Below, one piece after another: positions 38,464-47,011 of a stretch of DNA of 64,000 nucleotides. Made by a program: the position numbers and the translations under genes. Where the stretch lies: assembly GCA_963806015.1 (NCBI GenBank), contig CAWDWM010000006.1, positions 496,001 to 560,000 of the forward strand, written 5' to 3'. Within the stretch, counting starts at the first letter, position 1; each line of letters starts with the position of its first letter. The notes under the pieces are model-generated. The model did no database searches and was not told the DNA's origin. It saw nothing but the letters and a program-made list of their open reading frames with translations. Source of the DNA: JAOPZW01 sp963806015 (GTDB taxonomy: Bacteria > Actinomycetota > Thermoleophilia > Solirubrobacterales > Solirubrobacteraceae).

Positions 38464-40131
38464 CTACGGCACGACAGTGATGCGGTCGCGCGGCGTGGGC
38501 GCGATCGGATCGTTGGCCGGCAGGCTCAGATACGCCGCGAGCGCGTCGAGGTCGACCGCCCCACCGAGGCGGTTGGTGCCGTTGCGCAACTCGGTGAAGC
38601 CGTCACCACCGTCGGCCAGGAACGAGTTGACCGTGACGCGGTAGGACGCCGCCGGATCGACGGTCGTCCCGTTGATCTTGATCGAGGCGTCGTCGACCCG
38701 GCTGCCGAGCGGCCCGCTCGCGCTCCAGGTGTAGGTGAGTCCGTTGGACACCTGCAGCACCTTCGGGCTCGTGCCCTGACCGTCCCACTGCTGCTCGAGC
38801 ACCCGGTCGATCTGGGCGCCGGTGAGCGTCATGGTCACCAGGCTGTTGCCGAACGGCTGCACCGCGAACGCCTCGCCGTAGGTGATGTCACCCGCGTCGA
38901 TGCTGGTGCGGATGCCGCCCGGGTTCATGAACGCCACCACGGCGTCGCCGAAGCCGCTGGGCGCGGTGGCCGCGAGCTGGGAGTCGGCGATGATGTCGCC
39001 GAGCACCGACTCGCCCGCCGCGTTCTGGTCCGTGGTGAGGGGCGCGGTCGAGGCGCCGATCCGGCGGTTGGCGATCGGCGCGGAGATCGTCGTGTACTTG
39101 TTGAGGATGGCCGTCTGGGCCGGGTCCTTGGCCACGTCCTGCGTGACGATCTGGTTGTCGGCCGACACCGAGACGACCTGGCCGGTGCGCCGGTCGATGC
39201 GCAGGTTGGCATCGGTCAGCACGCGCCCGAACGACGACGCGCTGGTGGCCCGCTTGCCGCCGATCACGCAGTTGTAGGCCTGGTGGGTGTGGCCGGTGAG
39301 GTAGAGGTCGACCTCCTTGCTCGAGCGCCCGATGATGTCGGCCAGCGGCCCCACCGGGTTGATGCAGTCGTTGACCTGGCCGAGGCTGACGGTGTCGCCC
39401 TGGTGCATGAGCACGACGATCGCGCGCACGCCCTTCTTCTTGAGCTTGGCCGTGTACTTGTTGATCGCGTCGGCCTCGTCGCCGAACGTCAGTCCCTCAA
39501 CGCCCGACGGGGTGACAATCGTCGGCGTGTCCTTGAGCACGACGCCGATGAAGCCGACCTTGACGCCGCCCACGCGGCGGATCTCGTAGGGGCGGAAGAG
39601 CGTGCGGCCCGTGTCGTCGTCGACCACGTTCGCGGCCAGGTAGTCGAAGTCCGCACCGGCGAAGCCGTCGCCGTCCTGGCAGCCGTCGACCGGGTGGCAG
39701 CCGCCGTCCTGCATGCGCAGCAGCTCGGAGGAGCCCTCGTCGAACTCGTGGTTGCCGACGGAGCTGATGTCGACGCCCATCGCGTTGAACGCCTCGATGG
39801 TCGGCTCGTCGTGGAACAGGCCCGAGACCAGCGGGCTCGCGCCGATGTTGTCGCCCGCGCTAACGACCAGCGTGTTGCGGTTCTGGGCGCGCAGCGTGTT
39901 GATGTGCGTGGCCAGGTACTCGGCCCCGCCGGCGGGAGTACGCACGCCGCCCGGCAGCGTGATCGTGCCCGGAGGCGCGAGGTTACCGTGGAAGTCGTTG
40001 ATGCTGAGCAGCTGGACGTCCACCGCGCGCGGCTTGTGGCGCTTGTGGTGGTGTCCGCCGTGGGCCTGGGCGGGCCCTGCGCCGACGAGCAGCGCGGTCG
40101 TGATGGCCAGGACGAGCGTGCGCGATCTCAT
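38464..40131 (-). CDS. Secreted 5'-nucleotidase/metallophosphatase
   Basis: The 555-residue exported protein has a signal peptide (LVLAITTALLVGAGPAQA) and a His-rich linker, a calcineurin-like domain (about 40-310) with LLSINDFHGN, SAGDNIGAS, SSVGNHEFDEG, VVLMHQGD and LTGHTHQAYN, and a 5'-nucleotidase C-terminal domain (about 330-520) with NPGGIRTSIDAGDITYGEAF and FLADGGDGF. These motifs supply the binuclear metal site and the nucleotide pocket. It should release phosphate from extracellular nucleotides. Together with the secreted nuclease encoded 1.2 kb upstream it could scavenge DNA as a phosphate or carbon source. Confidence 0.93.
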   Translation of the reverse strand: MRSRTLVLAITTALLVGAGPAQAHGGHHHKRHKPRAVDVQLLSINDFHGNLAPPGTITLPGGVRTPAGGAEYLATHINTLRAQNRNTLVVSAGDNIGASPLVSGLFHDEPTIEAFNAMGVDISSVGNHEFDEGSSELLRMQDGGCHPVDGCQDGDGFAGADFDYLAANVVDDDTGRTLFRPYEIRRVGGVKVGFIGVVLKDTPTIVTPSGVEGLTFGDEADAINKYTAKLKKKGVRAIVVLMHQGDTVSLGQVNDCINPVGPLADIIGRSSKEVDLYLTGHTHQAYNCVIGGKRATSASSFGRVLTDANLRIDRRTGQVVSVSADNQIVTQDVAKDPAQTAILNKYTTISAPIANRRIGASTAPLTTDQNAAGESVLGDIIADSQLAATAPSGFGDAVVAFMNPGGIRTSIDAGDITYGEAFAVQPFGNSLVTMTLTGAQIDRVLEQQWDGQGTSPKVLQVSNGLTYTWSASGPLGSRVDDASIKINGTTVDPAASYRVTVNSFLADGGDGFTELRNGTNRLGGAVDLDALAAYLSLPANDPIAPTPRDRITVVP

Positions 40132-40171
40132 GGTCGCGACGCTACCTGCCCACGAGCGCCCTGCGGTGAAA

Positions 40172-41188
40172 CTACGTGGTGCTCTTCTCCAGGTGCCCGC
40201 CGAAGCCGAAGCGCATCGCCGAGAGGGCGCGATTGCCGAACTCGCCCTCGCCGCGCGAGGCGAAGCGCGCGTAGAGGCTGGCGGTGATCACCGGGGCGGG
40301 AACGCCCTCGTCGACGGCGGCGAGCACGGTCCAGCGCCCCTCGCCGGAGTCCGACACGTGGCCGGAGAAGCCGTCGAGCTTGGGGTCCTGGGCCAGCGCC
40401 TGCGCCGTGAGGTCCAGCAGCCACGAGGCGACCACGCTCCCCCGCCGCCAGACCTCGGCGATCTCCGCGATCGGGAGGTCGTACATGTAGGCCTCGGGCT
40501 CGCGCAGCGGCGTCGTCTCGGCGTCGTGCTCCTGCTGCTCGGCGCCGATGTTGGCGCGCTCGAGGATGTTCAGCCCCTCCGCGTAGGCGCCCATCATCCC
40601 GTACTCGATCCCGTTGTGGACCATCTTCACGAAGTGCCCGGCGCCGGCCGGGCCGCAGTGCAGGTACCCCTGCTCGGCGGGCGTGGGATCGCCTTCGCGC
40701 CCGGGCGTGCGCGGGGCGCCGTCGATGCCGGGGGCCAGCGCGCTGAAGAACGGGTCCAGGCGCGCGACGGCCTTGTCGTCGCCGCCGATCATCAGGCAGA
40801 AGCCGCGCTCGAGGCCGAAGACGCCGCCGCTGGTCCCCATGTCGACGTAGTGCAGGCCCTCCTCGCCGAGCGCCGCCGCGCGGCGCAGATCGTCGCGGTA
40901 GTAGGAGTTGCCGCCGTCGATGATGGTGTCGTCGGCCTGCAGGAGCGGCGCGAGGCGGGCGATCGTGTCGTCGACGAAGGCGGCCGGGACCATGATGCAG
41001 ATGCAGCGCGGCGGCGCCAGCGCGGCGACGAACTCCTCCAGCGAGCCCGAGCCCGTGCTCCCCTCCCCCACGAGCCCCGTGACGGCATCGGGGCTGACGT
41101 CGAAGACGACGCAGTCGTGGCCCTTGCGCATCAGGCGCCGCACCATGTTGGCGCCCATGCGCCCCAGTCCGATCATGCCCACCTGCAT
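40172..41188 (-). CDS. gnd: 6-phosphogluconate dehydrogenase, short NAD-type
   Basis: The 338-residue protein has the cofactor motif GLGRMGANMVRRL, IIDGGNSYYRDD, MGTSGGVFG and the catalytic KMVHNGIEYG with Lys and His. It lacks the long C-terminal part of the 470-residue form, as in GntZ/YqeC-type enzymes that usually prefer NAD. It decarboxylates 6-phosphogluconate to ribulose 5-phosphate. An internal insert (TPGREGDPTPAEQGYLHCG) is as seen in this group. It is divergent from the secreted nuclease gene. Confidence 0.92.
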   Translation of the reverse strand: MQVGMIGLGRMGANMVRRLMRKGHDCVVFDVSPDAVTGLVGEGSTGSGSLEEFVAALAPPRCICIMVPAAFVDDTIARLAPLLQADDTIIDGGNSYYRDDLRRAAALGEEGLHYVDMGTSGGVFGLERGFCLMIGGDDKAVARLDPFFSALAPGIDGAPRTPGREGDPTPAEQGYLHCGPAGAGHFVKMVHNGIEYGMMGAYAEGLNILERANIGAEQQEHDAETTPLREPEAYMYDLPIAEIAEVWRRGSVVASWLLDLTAQALAQDPKLDGFSGHVSDSGEGRWTVLAAVDEGVPAPVITASLYARFASRGEGEFGNRALSAMRFGFGGHLEKSTT

Positions 41189-41337
41189 GGCGATGCTCCT
41201 TACCCGGTCGTGTGCGGCGCGACGCTAGCACCGGGACGCCGGCGCGAGGGTTCGTCTGGCGACAACTCGGTTACAGAAGGGGGCGCGGGTGGCCCTATGG
41301 TCCCGCTCCGCTCAATCCGTCCCCTGGAGGCGCTCCG

Positions 41338-43605
41338 TTGCGTTCACGTCATCTGGTCCCGCTGGTCGTCGTCGTACTGGCGTCCCTCCTCGCCGCCGCC
41401 TCGGCGTCGGCCGCGTCGCCCTCGGGCGTCGTCATCTCCAAGCTGCGCCTGCGCACCGCCGCCTCGCAGTTCGACGAGTACGTCGAGATCCAGAACACCT
41501 CCTCGGCGACCGTCGACCTCTCGGGGTGGCAGCTCTTCGACTGCTTCACCTCGGGCGGGACGCCGCGCGTCGGGACCGACGGTGATCCGCTGGGCACCGG
41601 TACCAAGCTGCCCGCCGGGCAGACCTTCGTCTTCGGCAAGAACGCGGGCGACTACACGGGCACCGCCGACGCGACCTACAACTTCCAGGTCACCGAGGCC
41701 GGCGGCTTCCTGATCAAGGACGCCGGCGCCGTCACGCAGGACGCGGTCGGCGCGCCGGGCACGGCCTGCGCCGAGGGGACGGGCCTGACCTTCCCCACCA
41801 CCGGGGCGGACTTCACCTTCACCCGCAAGGCGGCCGGTGCCGGCCTGCAGGACACCGACGACAACGGCGCCGACTTCGCGGGCCCGTCGGGCGCCGCCAA
41901 CGGCACCGCGTGCGGGGCGCCGTGCGCCGCGCCCCCGGCCCCGCTCGCCATCGACGCCGTCCAGGGCTCCGGCAACACCACGCCCCGCAACGGGCAGAAC
42001 GTGCAGATCACGGGCGTCGTCGTCGGCGTGGACAACCAGCAGGGCGTCTCGAACTTCGTCAACCTCGACCCCCGTCAGGCGGGCATCTACGTCGAGACGC
42101 CGACCGCCGACCAGGACGCCGATCCGGCCACGTCTGAGGGCATCTTCGTCGGCGGGCTCGGCCCGGCCGACCGCGCCGCGAGCCACGTCGGCCAGACGGT
42201 GACCGTGAGCGGCAAGGTCACCGAGCTGTTCAACCTCACGTCCATCGACGCCACGGGCCGCGCGCCGGTGTTCGGTGGCCGCGCCGGCCTGCCGGCGCCG
42301 GTGACCATCGATCCGGCCCAGGCGGCGGCCCAGTCGACGCTGGCCAACGGCACGCGCCCCTACTACGAGACGCTCGAGGGGATGCGCGTGCGCCTGGCGG
42401 TCGGCACCGCCGACTCCGGCGGCACCGACAAGTTCGGCGAGCTCTTCCTGCGGCCCGGCACCACGCGCCAGCGCGTCTTCCGCACCGCGTCGCTGCCGGT
42501 CGGCCCCGCGGACCTGCTGAACCTCGGCCAGGACGCGGGCTCCCGCGACGTCGATCCGACCAACCCGTCGCACACGCCGGCCTCGACCACGCGTGTCAAC
42601 GCCGACCTCTTCGACACGGTGACCGATGCCGTCGGCCCGCTCGGCTTCGCCTTCTCGGAGTACCAGGTGATCCCGCAGCGCGGCGCGGCGCCGAAGGTCC
42701 ACAAGGGCCAAATCCATTACCCGCCCTTCGTCCCGCGCCCGCCGCGCAACAGCCTGCGGGTAGCCAACTTCAACATGGAGAACCTGTTCGCCGCCGGCAT
42801 GACCGACGACGGCCACACGTTCACCCAGGCCGAGGTCGACGCCAAGACGACGCGCCTGGCCGACGGCATCGGCAACATCCTGCACCGCCCGGACGTGGTG
42901 GTCACCGAGGAGGTGGCCGCCCTCGCGCCACTGCAGGAGGTCGCGCGCAAGCTCCACGGCTACACGGCCTACTGGCTGGCCTCGACGGACGCGCGCCACA
43001 TCGCGGTCGGGCTGCTGGTCAAGCGCGGTGTCGCCGTCACCAACCTGCACCAGATCGGTCGCGACGCGACGACGACCGCATCGGGCTGCGCGGATGACGG
43101 GGTCTCGAACAAGCTCTTCGAGCGCCCGCCCCTCGAGGTCGACCTGCGCAAGCACGGGCTGAGCTTCACGCTCATCGGCAACCACCTGGCGTCGCAGAGC
43201 CATCCCGAGCCGTGCCGGCAGGCCCAGACCCAGTTCCTGCACGATGAGGCCGCCACCATCGAGGCGGCCGGCGGCCAGGTCATGGTCATCGGCGACCTCA
43301 ACGACTTCGAGGACGGCGCGGCGCTGACGCAGAACCTCGTCAGCCCGGGCGTGACCCTGAAGAACCTGTGGTCCGAGGCGCCGGCCGAGAACCGCTACTC
43401 GTTCCAGTTCGACGGCCAGCTGCAGACCCTCGACCACATCTTCGTCACCGACCGCCTGCACGCCGCGGTGCGCGACGTGCGCTACGTCCACTTCGACAAC
43501 GACTACTTCGAGCGCGACGAGACCCGCCACGCGGCGGGCGTCTCCGACCACGACCCGCCGGTGGTGACGATCGTACTGCCGCGTGGGAGCCACGGGGGTT
43601 GGTGA
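41338..43605 (+). CDS. Secreted endonuclease/exonuclease/phosphatase with lamin-tail domain (ExeM/NucH type)
   Basis: The 755-residue protein has a signal peptide (HLVPLVVVVLASLLAAASAS), a lamin-tail domain (about 27-145; SQFDEYVEIQNTSSATVDLSG), a nuclease-associated OB-fold-like region (about 200-330), and an endonuclease/exonuclease/phosphatase domain (about 475-755) with VANFNMENLFAAG, VTEEVAAL, GNHLASQ, VIGDLNDFEDG and GVSDHDPPVV, i.e. metal-binding and catalytic residues are present. It probably degrades extracellular DNA. The start is TTG 41338, supported by CTGGAGG eight bases upstream and by a proper signal peptide; the longer frame from 41212 lacks this. Confidence 0.87.
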   Translation: MRSRHLVPLVVVVLASLLAAASASAASPSGVVISKLRLRTAASQFDEYVEIQNTSSATVDLSGWQLFDCFTSGGTPRVGTDGDPLGTGTKLPAGQTFVFGKNAGDYTGTADATYNFQVTEAGGFLIKDAGAVTQDAVGAPGTACAEGTGLTFPTTGADFTFTRKAAGAGLQDTDDNGADFAGPSGAANGTACGAPCAAPPAPLAIDAVQGSGNTTPRNGQNVQITGVVVGVDNQQGVSNFVNLDPRQAGIYVETPTADQDADPATSEGIFVGGLGPADRAASHVGQTVTVSGKVTELFNLTSIDATGRAPVFGGRAGLPAPVTIDPAQAAAQSTLANGTRPYYETLEGMRVRLAVGTADSGGTDKFGELFLRPGTTRQRVFRTASLPVGPADLLNLGQDAGSRDVDPTNPSHTPASTTRVNADLFDTVTDAVGPLGFAFSEYQVIPQRGAAPKVHKGQIHYPPFVPRPPRNSLRVANFNMENLFAAGMTDDGHTFTQAEVDAKTTRLADGIGNILHRPDVVVTEEVAALAPLQEVARKLHGYTAYWLASTDARHIAVGLLVKRGVAVTNLHQIGRDATTTASGCADDGVSNKLFERPPLEVDLRKHGLSFTLIGNHLASQSHPEPCRQAQTQFLHDEAATIEAAGGQVMVIGDLNDFEDGAALTQNLVSPGVTLKNLWSEAPAENRYSFQFDGQLQTLDHIFVTDRLHAAVRDVRYVHFDNDYFERDETRHAAGVSDHDPPVVTIVLPRGSHGGW

Positions 43606-43914
43606 GTTTCGTCCGCCGGCGTTGGCGGCGCTGCGCGGCGCTTCCTGCATCACCGACGCGAAGCGGCCCTGGGGCGGCGCGACCGCGTGCGGTCGCTTCC
43701 GCGGGGGTGAGCGACCCGGAAGGATGCTGGATTGTGGGGCTCCTGGCCCCAAGACCCAGCACGGTGGTCACTAGGGTGGTCCTGCGACACCAATCGACCA
43801 CGCTACGGCCCGAGCGGCCCGGCCGGGCGCGGCGGGGGACTCCTTCCCCTCGGTGATGCTGTTTGCGCCGCGAAACGCGCCAAACGCAGGCGGACGGCCC
43901 CTAGCATCCAGTAG
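43606..43914. other. Gene-free repeat region D
   Basis: This 309-base gap contains the inverted repeat arms at 43624-43666 and 43839-43881 and a 37-nt palindrome (43725-43761). I see no gene or RNA gene in it. Confidence 0.8.
43624..43881. repeat. Composite intergenic element D with inverted arms
   Basis: The left arm GGCGGCGCTGCGCGGCG followed by CTGCATCACCGA is the same as the right arm of element B over its first 32 bases. The right arm, read on the minus strand, gives CAGCATCACCGAGGGGAAGG. The enclosed palindrome (TGCTGG 43725-43730 with CCAGCA 43756-43761; TGGGGC with GGCCCCA) has a stem with a few mismatches. The total length is 258 bases. Confidence 0.75.
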
Positions 43915-44370
43915 GTGGACCAGCCCGAGCGAACCGTCCGTGCCTCCGACGCCGAGCGCGAGCAGGTCTCACGCCAGCTGAGCGAGCACGCGGCCGCCGG
44001 GCGGCTGACGCCGGAGGAGCTCGACCAGCGCCTGGACGCCGCGTACGCCGCACGCACCAACGCCGAGCTCGATCGCCTGCTCGAGGACCTGCCGGCGGCC
44101 CCCGTCGCGCGCGCCGAGGACCCTGCGCGGAAGGTCGCGCGGGCACGGCTGACCCATCGCGCCGGCGCCGCGGCGATCGCGTCGCTGCTCTGTGTGGGGG
44201 TGTGGCTGGCGGCGGGCGCCAGCGGGTCGTTCTGGCCGATCTGGGTCATCCTCATCGCCGCCGTCGGCCTCGCCCGCGAGGCCTGGCGCACGCTCGGGCC
44301 CGGTGCCGCGCTGAGCGACGAGGAGCTCGGCGAGCGCCGGCGCGGCTCGCACCGCCGCCTCCGCGACTAG
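43915..44370 (+). CDS. DUF1707 membrane protein
   Basis: The 151-residue protein starts with the actinobacterial DUF1707 domain: VRASDAEREQVSRQL, GRLTPEELDQRLDAAYAART. Two membrane helices follow (about 86-105 and 107-123) and a basic tail. DUF1707 proteins are of unknown function, probably membrane-linked signalling or cell-envelope factors. The start is GTG 43915, almost directly after the repeat region. The nucleotidyltransferase gene starts 12 bases downstream. Confidence 0.85.
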   Translation: MDQPERTVRASDAEREQVSRQLSEHAAAGRLTPEELDQRLDAAYAARTNAELDRLLEDLPAAPVARAEDPARKVARARLTHRAGAAAIASLLCVGVWLAAGASGSFWPIWVILIAAVGLAREAWRTLGPGAALSDEELGERRRGSHRRLRD

Positions 44371-44382
44371 CCTGGCGGGCCC

Positions 44383-45186
44383 GTGGCCATCACCACCGCC
44401 GTCGTGCCGGTCGCCGGCCTCGCGACCCGCCTGCGCCCGCTGTCGCGCGGCGTGCCGAAGGGCCTGCTGCCGGTGGCCGGGCAGCCCGTGATCCAGCACG
44501 TCGTCGACGAGCTCGCGGCGTGCGGTATCGAGCGCGTCGTGCTCGTGACCGGGCGCGGCCGCGCAGCGTTCGCCGCCCACTTCGCCGAGAGCGACGGGCC
44601 CGAGATGGTCTGCGTACCCCAGCCCGAGCCGCTCGGCCTGGGCGACGCGATCCTGCGCGCCGCGCCGGTGCTCGACGGCCCGTTCGTCATCGCGCTGGGC
44701 GACGCGCTGCTGGGCCGTGGTGCCCCCGCGCGCGTGGTGCTGCGCCTGGTGGCGGCGGTCGAAGCGGGCGCGGACGCCGCCGTGGCCGTCGAGGAGGTCG
44801 ACGCCGAGGCGACGCGCCATTACGGGATCGTCGTCCCGGCCGGCGATGGCGAAGATCCGCTCCCGATCGCCGGGGTCGTCGAGAAGCCCGCGCCCGGGTC
44901 CGCGCCCAGCCGGCTGGCGATCGCCGGTCGCTATGCGGCCACCCCCGCGCTGCTCGACGCGCTGCGCGCCACCCCACGCGACTGCGGCGGCGAGATCCAG
45001 CTCTCCGACGCGCTGAGCGCGCTGGACGCCGTCGTCGCCCTGCGTCTCGCGCCCGGCGAGGAGCGCCTGGACGTCGGCACGGTGCCCGGCTACTGCGCGG
45101 CCTTCGTCGAGTACGCGCTCAGCGACGCCGAGCTCGGACCGGCGCTGCGCGCCCGCGCCGCCGCGCTGATCGATGGCCACCGGTAG
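44383..45186 (+). CDS. Sugar-1-phosphate nucleotidyltransferase (GalU-like)
   Basis: The 267-residue enzyme has the nucleotide-binding VAGLATRLRPL and VPKGLLPV at the N-terminus (GalU/RmlA superfamily), HVVDELAACGIERVVLVTG, a metal-site Asp in IALGDALLG, and GVVEKPAPG. Such enzymes join UTP or another NTP to a sugar 1-phosphate. Its last 14 bases overlap a glucuronokinase-like GHMP kinase, which would supply a sugar 1-phosphate; together they could make UDP-glucuronate or a similar nucleotide sugar (inference). GTG 44383 fits the family start. Confidence 0.85.
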   Translation: MAITTAVVPVAGLATRLRPLSRGVPKGLLPVAGQPVIQHVVDELAACGIERVVLVTGRGRAAFAAHFAESDGPEMVCVPQPEPLGLGDAILRAAPVLDGPFVIALGDALLGRGAPARVVLRLVAAVEAGADAAVAVEEVDAEATRHYGIVVPAGDGEDPLPIAGVVEKPAPGSAPSRLAIAGRYAATPALLDALRATPRDCGGEIQLSDALSALDAVVALRLAPGEERLDVGTVPGYCAAFVEYALSDAELGPALRARAAALIDGHR

Positions 45187-46033
45187 CGCGTTCGCGCGCG
45201 CTGCGCTGGCGGGCAACCCGTCCGACGGCCACGGGGGAGCGGTGCTGGCCGTCTGCGTGCCCGGGCTCGCCGCGCACGCCGAGGCGCAGCCGGCGGCGCG
45301 GACGCGCAGCGATCCGCCGAGCGCGCTGGCCGACGCCGCGGTGGCCCGCTACGGGCGCGGCCCGTGCGCGGTGCGCTGGTCCACCACCGTGCCGCGCGAG
45401 GTCGGGCTGGGTGGATCGAGCGCGATCGTCACCGCGGTCGTGCGCGCCCTGTGCGCCCTGCACGGCGACGTCCTCGCCCCCGCCGGGCTGGCCGAGCTGG
45501 TGCTCGCGGTCGAGGTCGAGGACCTCGGCATCGCCGCCGGACCGCAGGACCGCTACGCCCAGGCCCACGAAGGGCTCGTGCTCATGGACTTCGCGGGCGA
45601 GCGCCCGCAGGTCGAGCGCCTGGACCCCGCGTTGCTGCCGGACCTCTATCTGGCCTGGCGCTCGGATGCCGCCGAGACCTCCCACGCCGTCCACGGCGGC
45701 CTGCGCGAGCGGGCGGACGATCCCGCGGTGCGCGCCGGCATGGCGCGGCTCGCCGGACACGCGCGCACGGCGCGCGACGCGCTGCGCAGCGGCGATCGCG
45801 CCGCCTTCGCCAGCGCCGTGGACGCCTCGTTCGACGAGCGCGCGGGGCTCCTGGACCTCGACCCCCGCCACGTGGCGATGGTGCGCGCCGCACGCGCCAC
45901 CGGCGCCAGCGCCAACTACGCGGGCTCAGGCGGGGCTATCGTGGGTACCCTGCCGTCAGCCGGCCTCGAGCCTGTCGCGCACGCATTGCGCGCGCTGGGC
46001 TGCGAGATCATCGCGCCGAGTCTGGCGCTATGA
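45173..46033 (+). CDS. GHMP kinase, glucuronokinase-like
   Basis: The 286-residue protein has the GHMP ATP motif REVGLGGSSAIVTAVVRAL at about residue 75 and the C-terminal glycine-rich NYAGSGGAIVG. Its N-terminal box is ALAGNPSDGHGGAVLAV, which resembles the GNPSD box of plant glucuronokinase rather than the GRVNLIGEH box of galactokinases; EDLGIAAGPQDRYAQ is also typical. It likely phosphorylates a sugar acid or sugar at C1. It overlaps the nucleotidyltransferase gene by 14 bases, so the two form one pathway step pair. Other GHMP sugar kinases cannot be excluded. Confidence 0.8.
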   Translation: MATGSAFARAALAGNPSDGHGGAVLAVCVPGLAAHAEAQPAARTRSDPPSALADAAVARYGRGPCAVRWSTTVPREVGLGGSSAIVTAVVRALCALHGDVLAPAGLAELVLAVEVEDLGIAAGPQDRYAQAHEGLVLMDFAGERPQVERLDPALLPDLYLAWRSDAAETSHAVHGGLRERADDPAVRAGMARLAGHARTARDALRSGDRAAFASAVDASFDERAGLLDLDPRHVAMVRAARATGASANYAGSGGAIVGTLPSAGLEPVAHALRALGCEIIAPSLAL

Positions 46034-46075
46034 CTACACTCGCGCCGCTGTACCACCGACCGAAAGGCAGTCCGC

Positions 46076-47008
46076 ATGCCCGAGCCGGGCCCAGACGACA
46101 TCGAGCCGGTCGCGCACGAGACGCTTGACCGCTTCGCGACGGGAACCGTCAGCGTCGTGCCCTTTCTCGCGCTCGGGGTGGTGTGCTGGCAGGTGTGGGC
46201 CTCGCTCCTGCACTGGAGCGACATCGTGGTCTTCGCGATCCTCTACATCCTCACGGGATTGGGCGTGACGGTCGGCTTTCATCGCCTCTTCACCCACCGC
46301 TCCTTCGCCACCACGAACTGGCTGCGCGGCGTGTTCGCCGTGTGCGGCTCCGCGGCGATCGAGGGGCCGGTCATCTCCTGGGTGGCCGACCATCGCAAGC
46401 ACCACGCCTTCTCCGACCAGCCCGGCGATCCGCACAGCCCGCACGTCGATCACGGCGTGGGCTGGCGCGGCGCGCTGCGCGGCCTGGCCCACGCGCACAT
46501 GGGCTGGCTCTTCCTGCACACCCAGCGCGGCGCCCGCAAGCGCTACGCGCCGGACCTGATCGCCGATCCGGTCGTGAGCTTCGTCGATCGCACCTTCCTC
46601 TACTGGGCGATCGGCGGCCTCGGCGCCGCGTTCGGCCTGGGCTGGCTGATCGGCGGGACGCTGACCGCGGCGCTGACCGGCCTGCTGTGGGGCGGCGCCG
46701 TGCGGCTGCTCGTCCTGCATCACGTCACCTTCTCGATCAACTCGCTGTGCCACTTCTTCGGGCGCCGGCGCTTCGACACCGACGACGAGTCGCGCAACCT
46801 CGCGTGGCTGTCGGTGCTGTCCTTCGGCGAGGCGTGGCACAACAACCACCACGCGTTCCCGACGTCCGCCGCCCACGGGATGCGATGGTGGGAGTTCGAC
46901 TCCTCGAAGCTCGTCATCCGCGGCCTCGAGAAGGCCGGCCTCGCGTGGGACGTCGTACAAATCGATCCAGCCCGCCAGCAGAAGAAGCTGCTGGCCGAGA
47001 CCACCTGA
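46076..47008 (+). CDS. Fatty acid (acyl-CoA delta-9) desaturase
   Basis: The 310-residue membrane enzyme carries the three His boxes of the type 1 desaturases: HRLFTH, DHRKHHAFSD and WHNNHHAFP, eight His in total, and four membrane helices. It inserts a double bond in saturated acyl chains using a di-iron site and external electron donors. A GAAAGG site precedes ATG 46076. The cyclopropane synthase gene follows after 3 bases, so the two enzymes can act in sequence on membrane lipids. Confidence 0.93.
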   Translation: MPEPGPDDIEPVAHETLDRFATGTVSVVPFLALGVVCWQVWASLLHWSDIVVFAILYILTGLGVTVGFHRLFTHRSFATTNWLRGVFAVCGSAAIEGPVISWVADHRKHHAFSDQPGDPHSPHVDHGVGWRGALRGLAHAHMGWLFLHTQRGARKRYAPDLIADPVVSFVDRTFLYWAIGGLGAAFGLGWLIGGTLTAALTGLLWGGAVRLLVLHHVTFSINSLCHFFGRRRFDTDDESRNLAWLSVLSFGEAWHNNHHAFPTSAAHGMRWWEFDSSKLVIRGLEKAGLAWDVVQIDPARQQKKLLAETT

Positions 47009-47011
47009 GCC

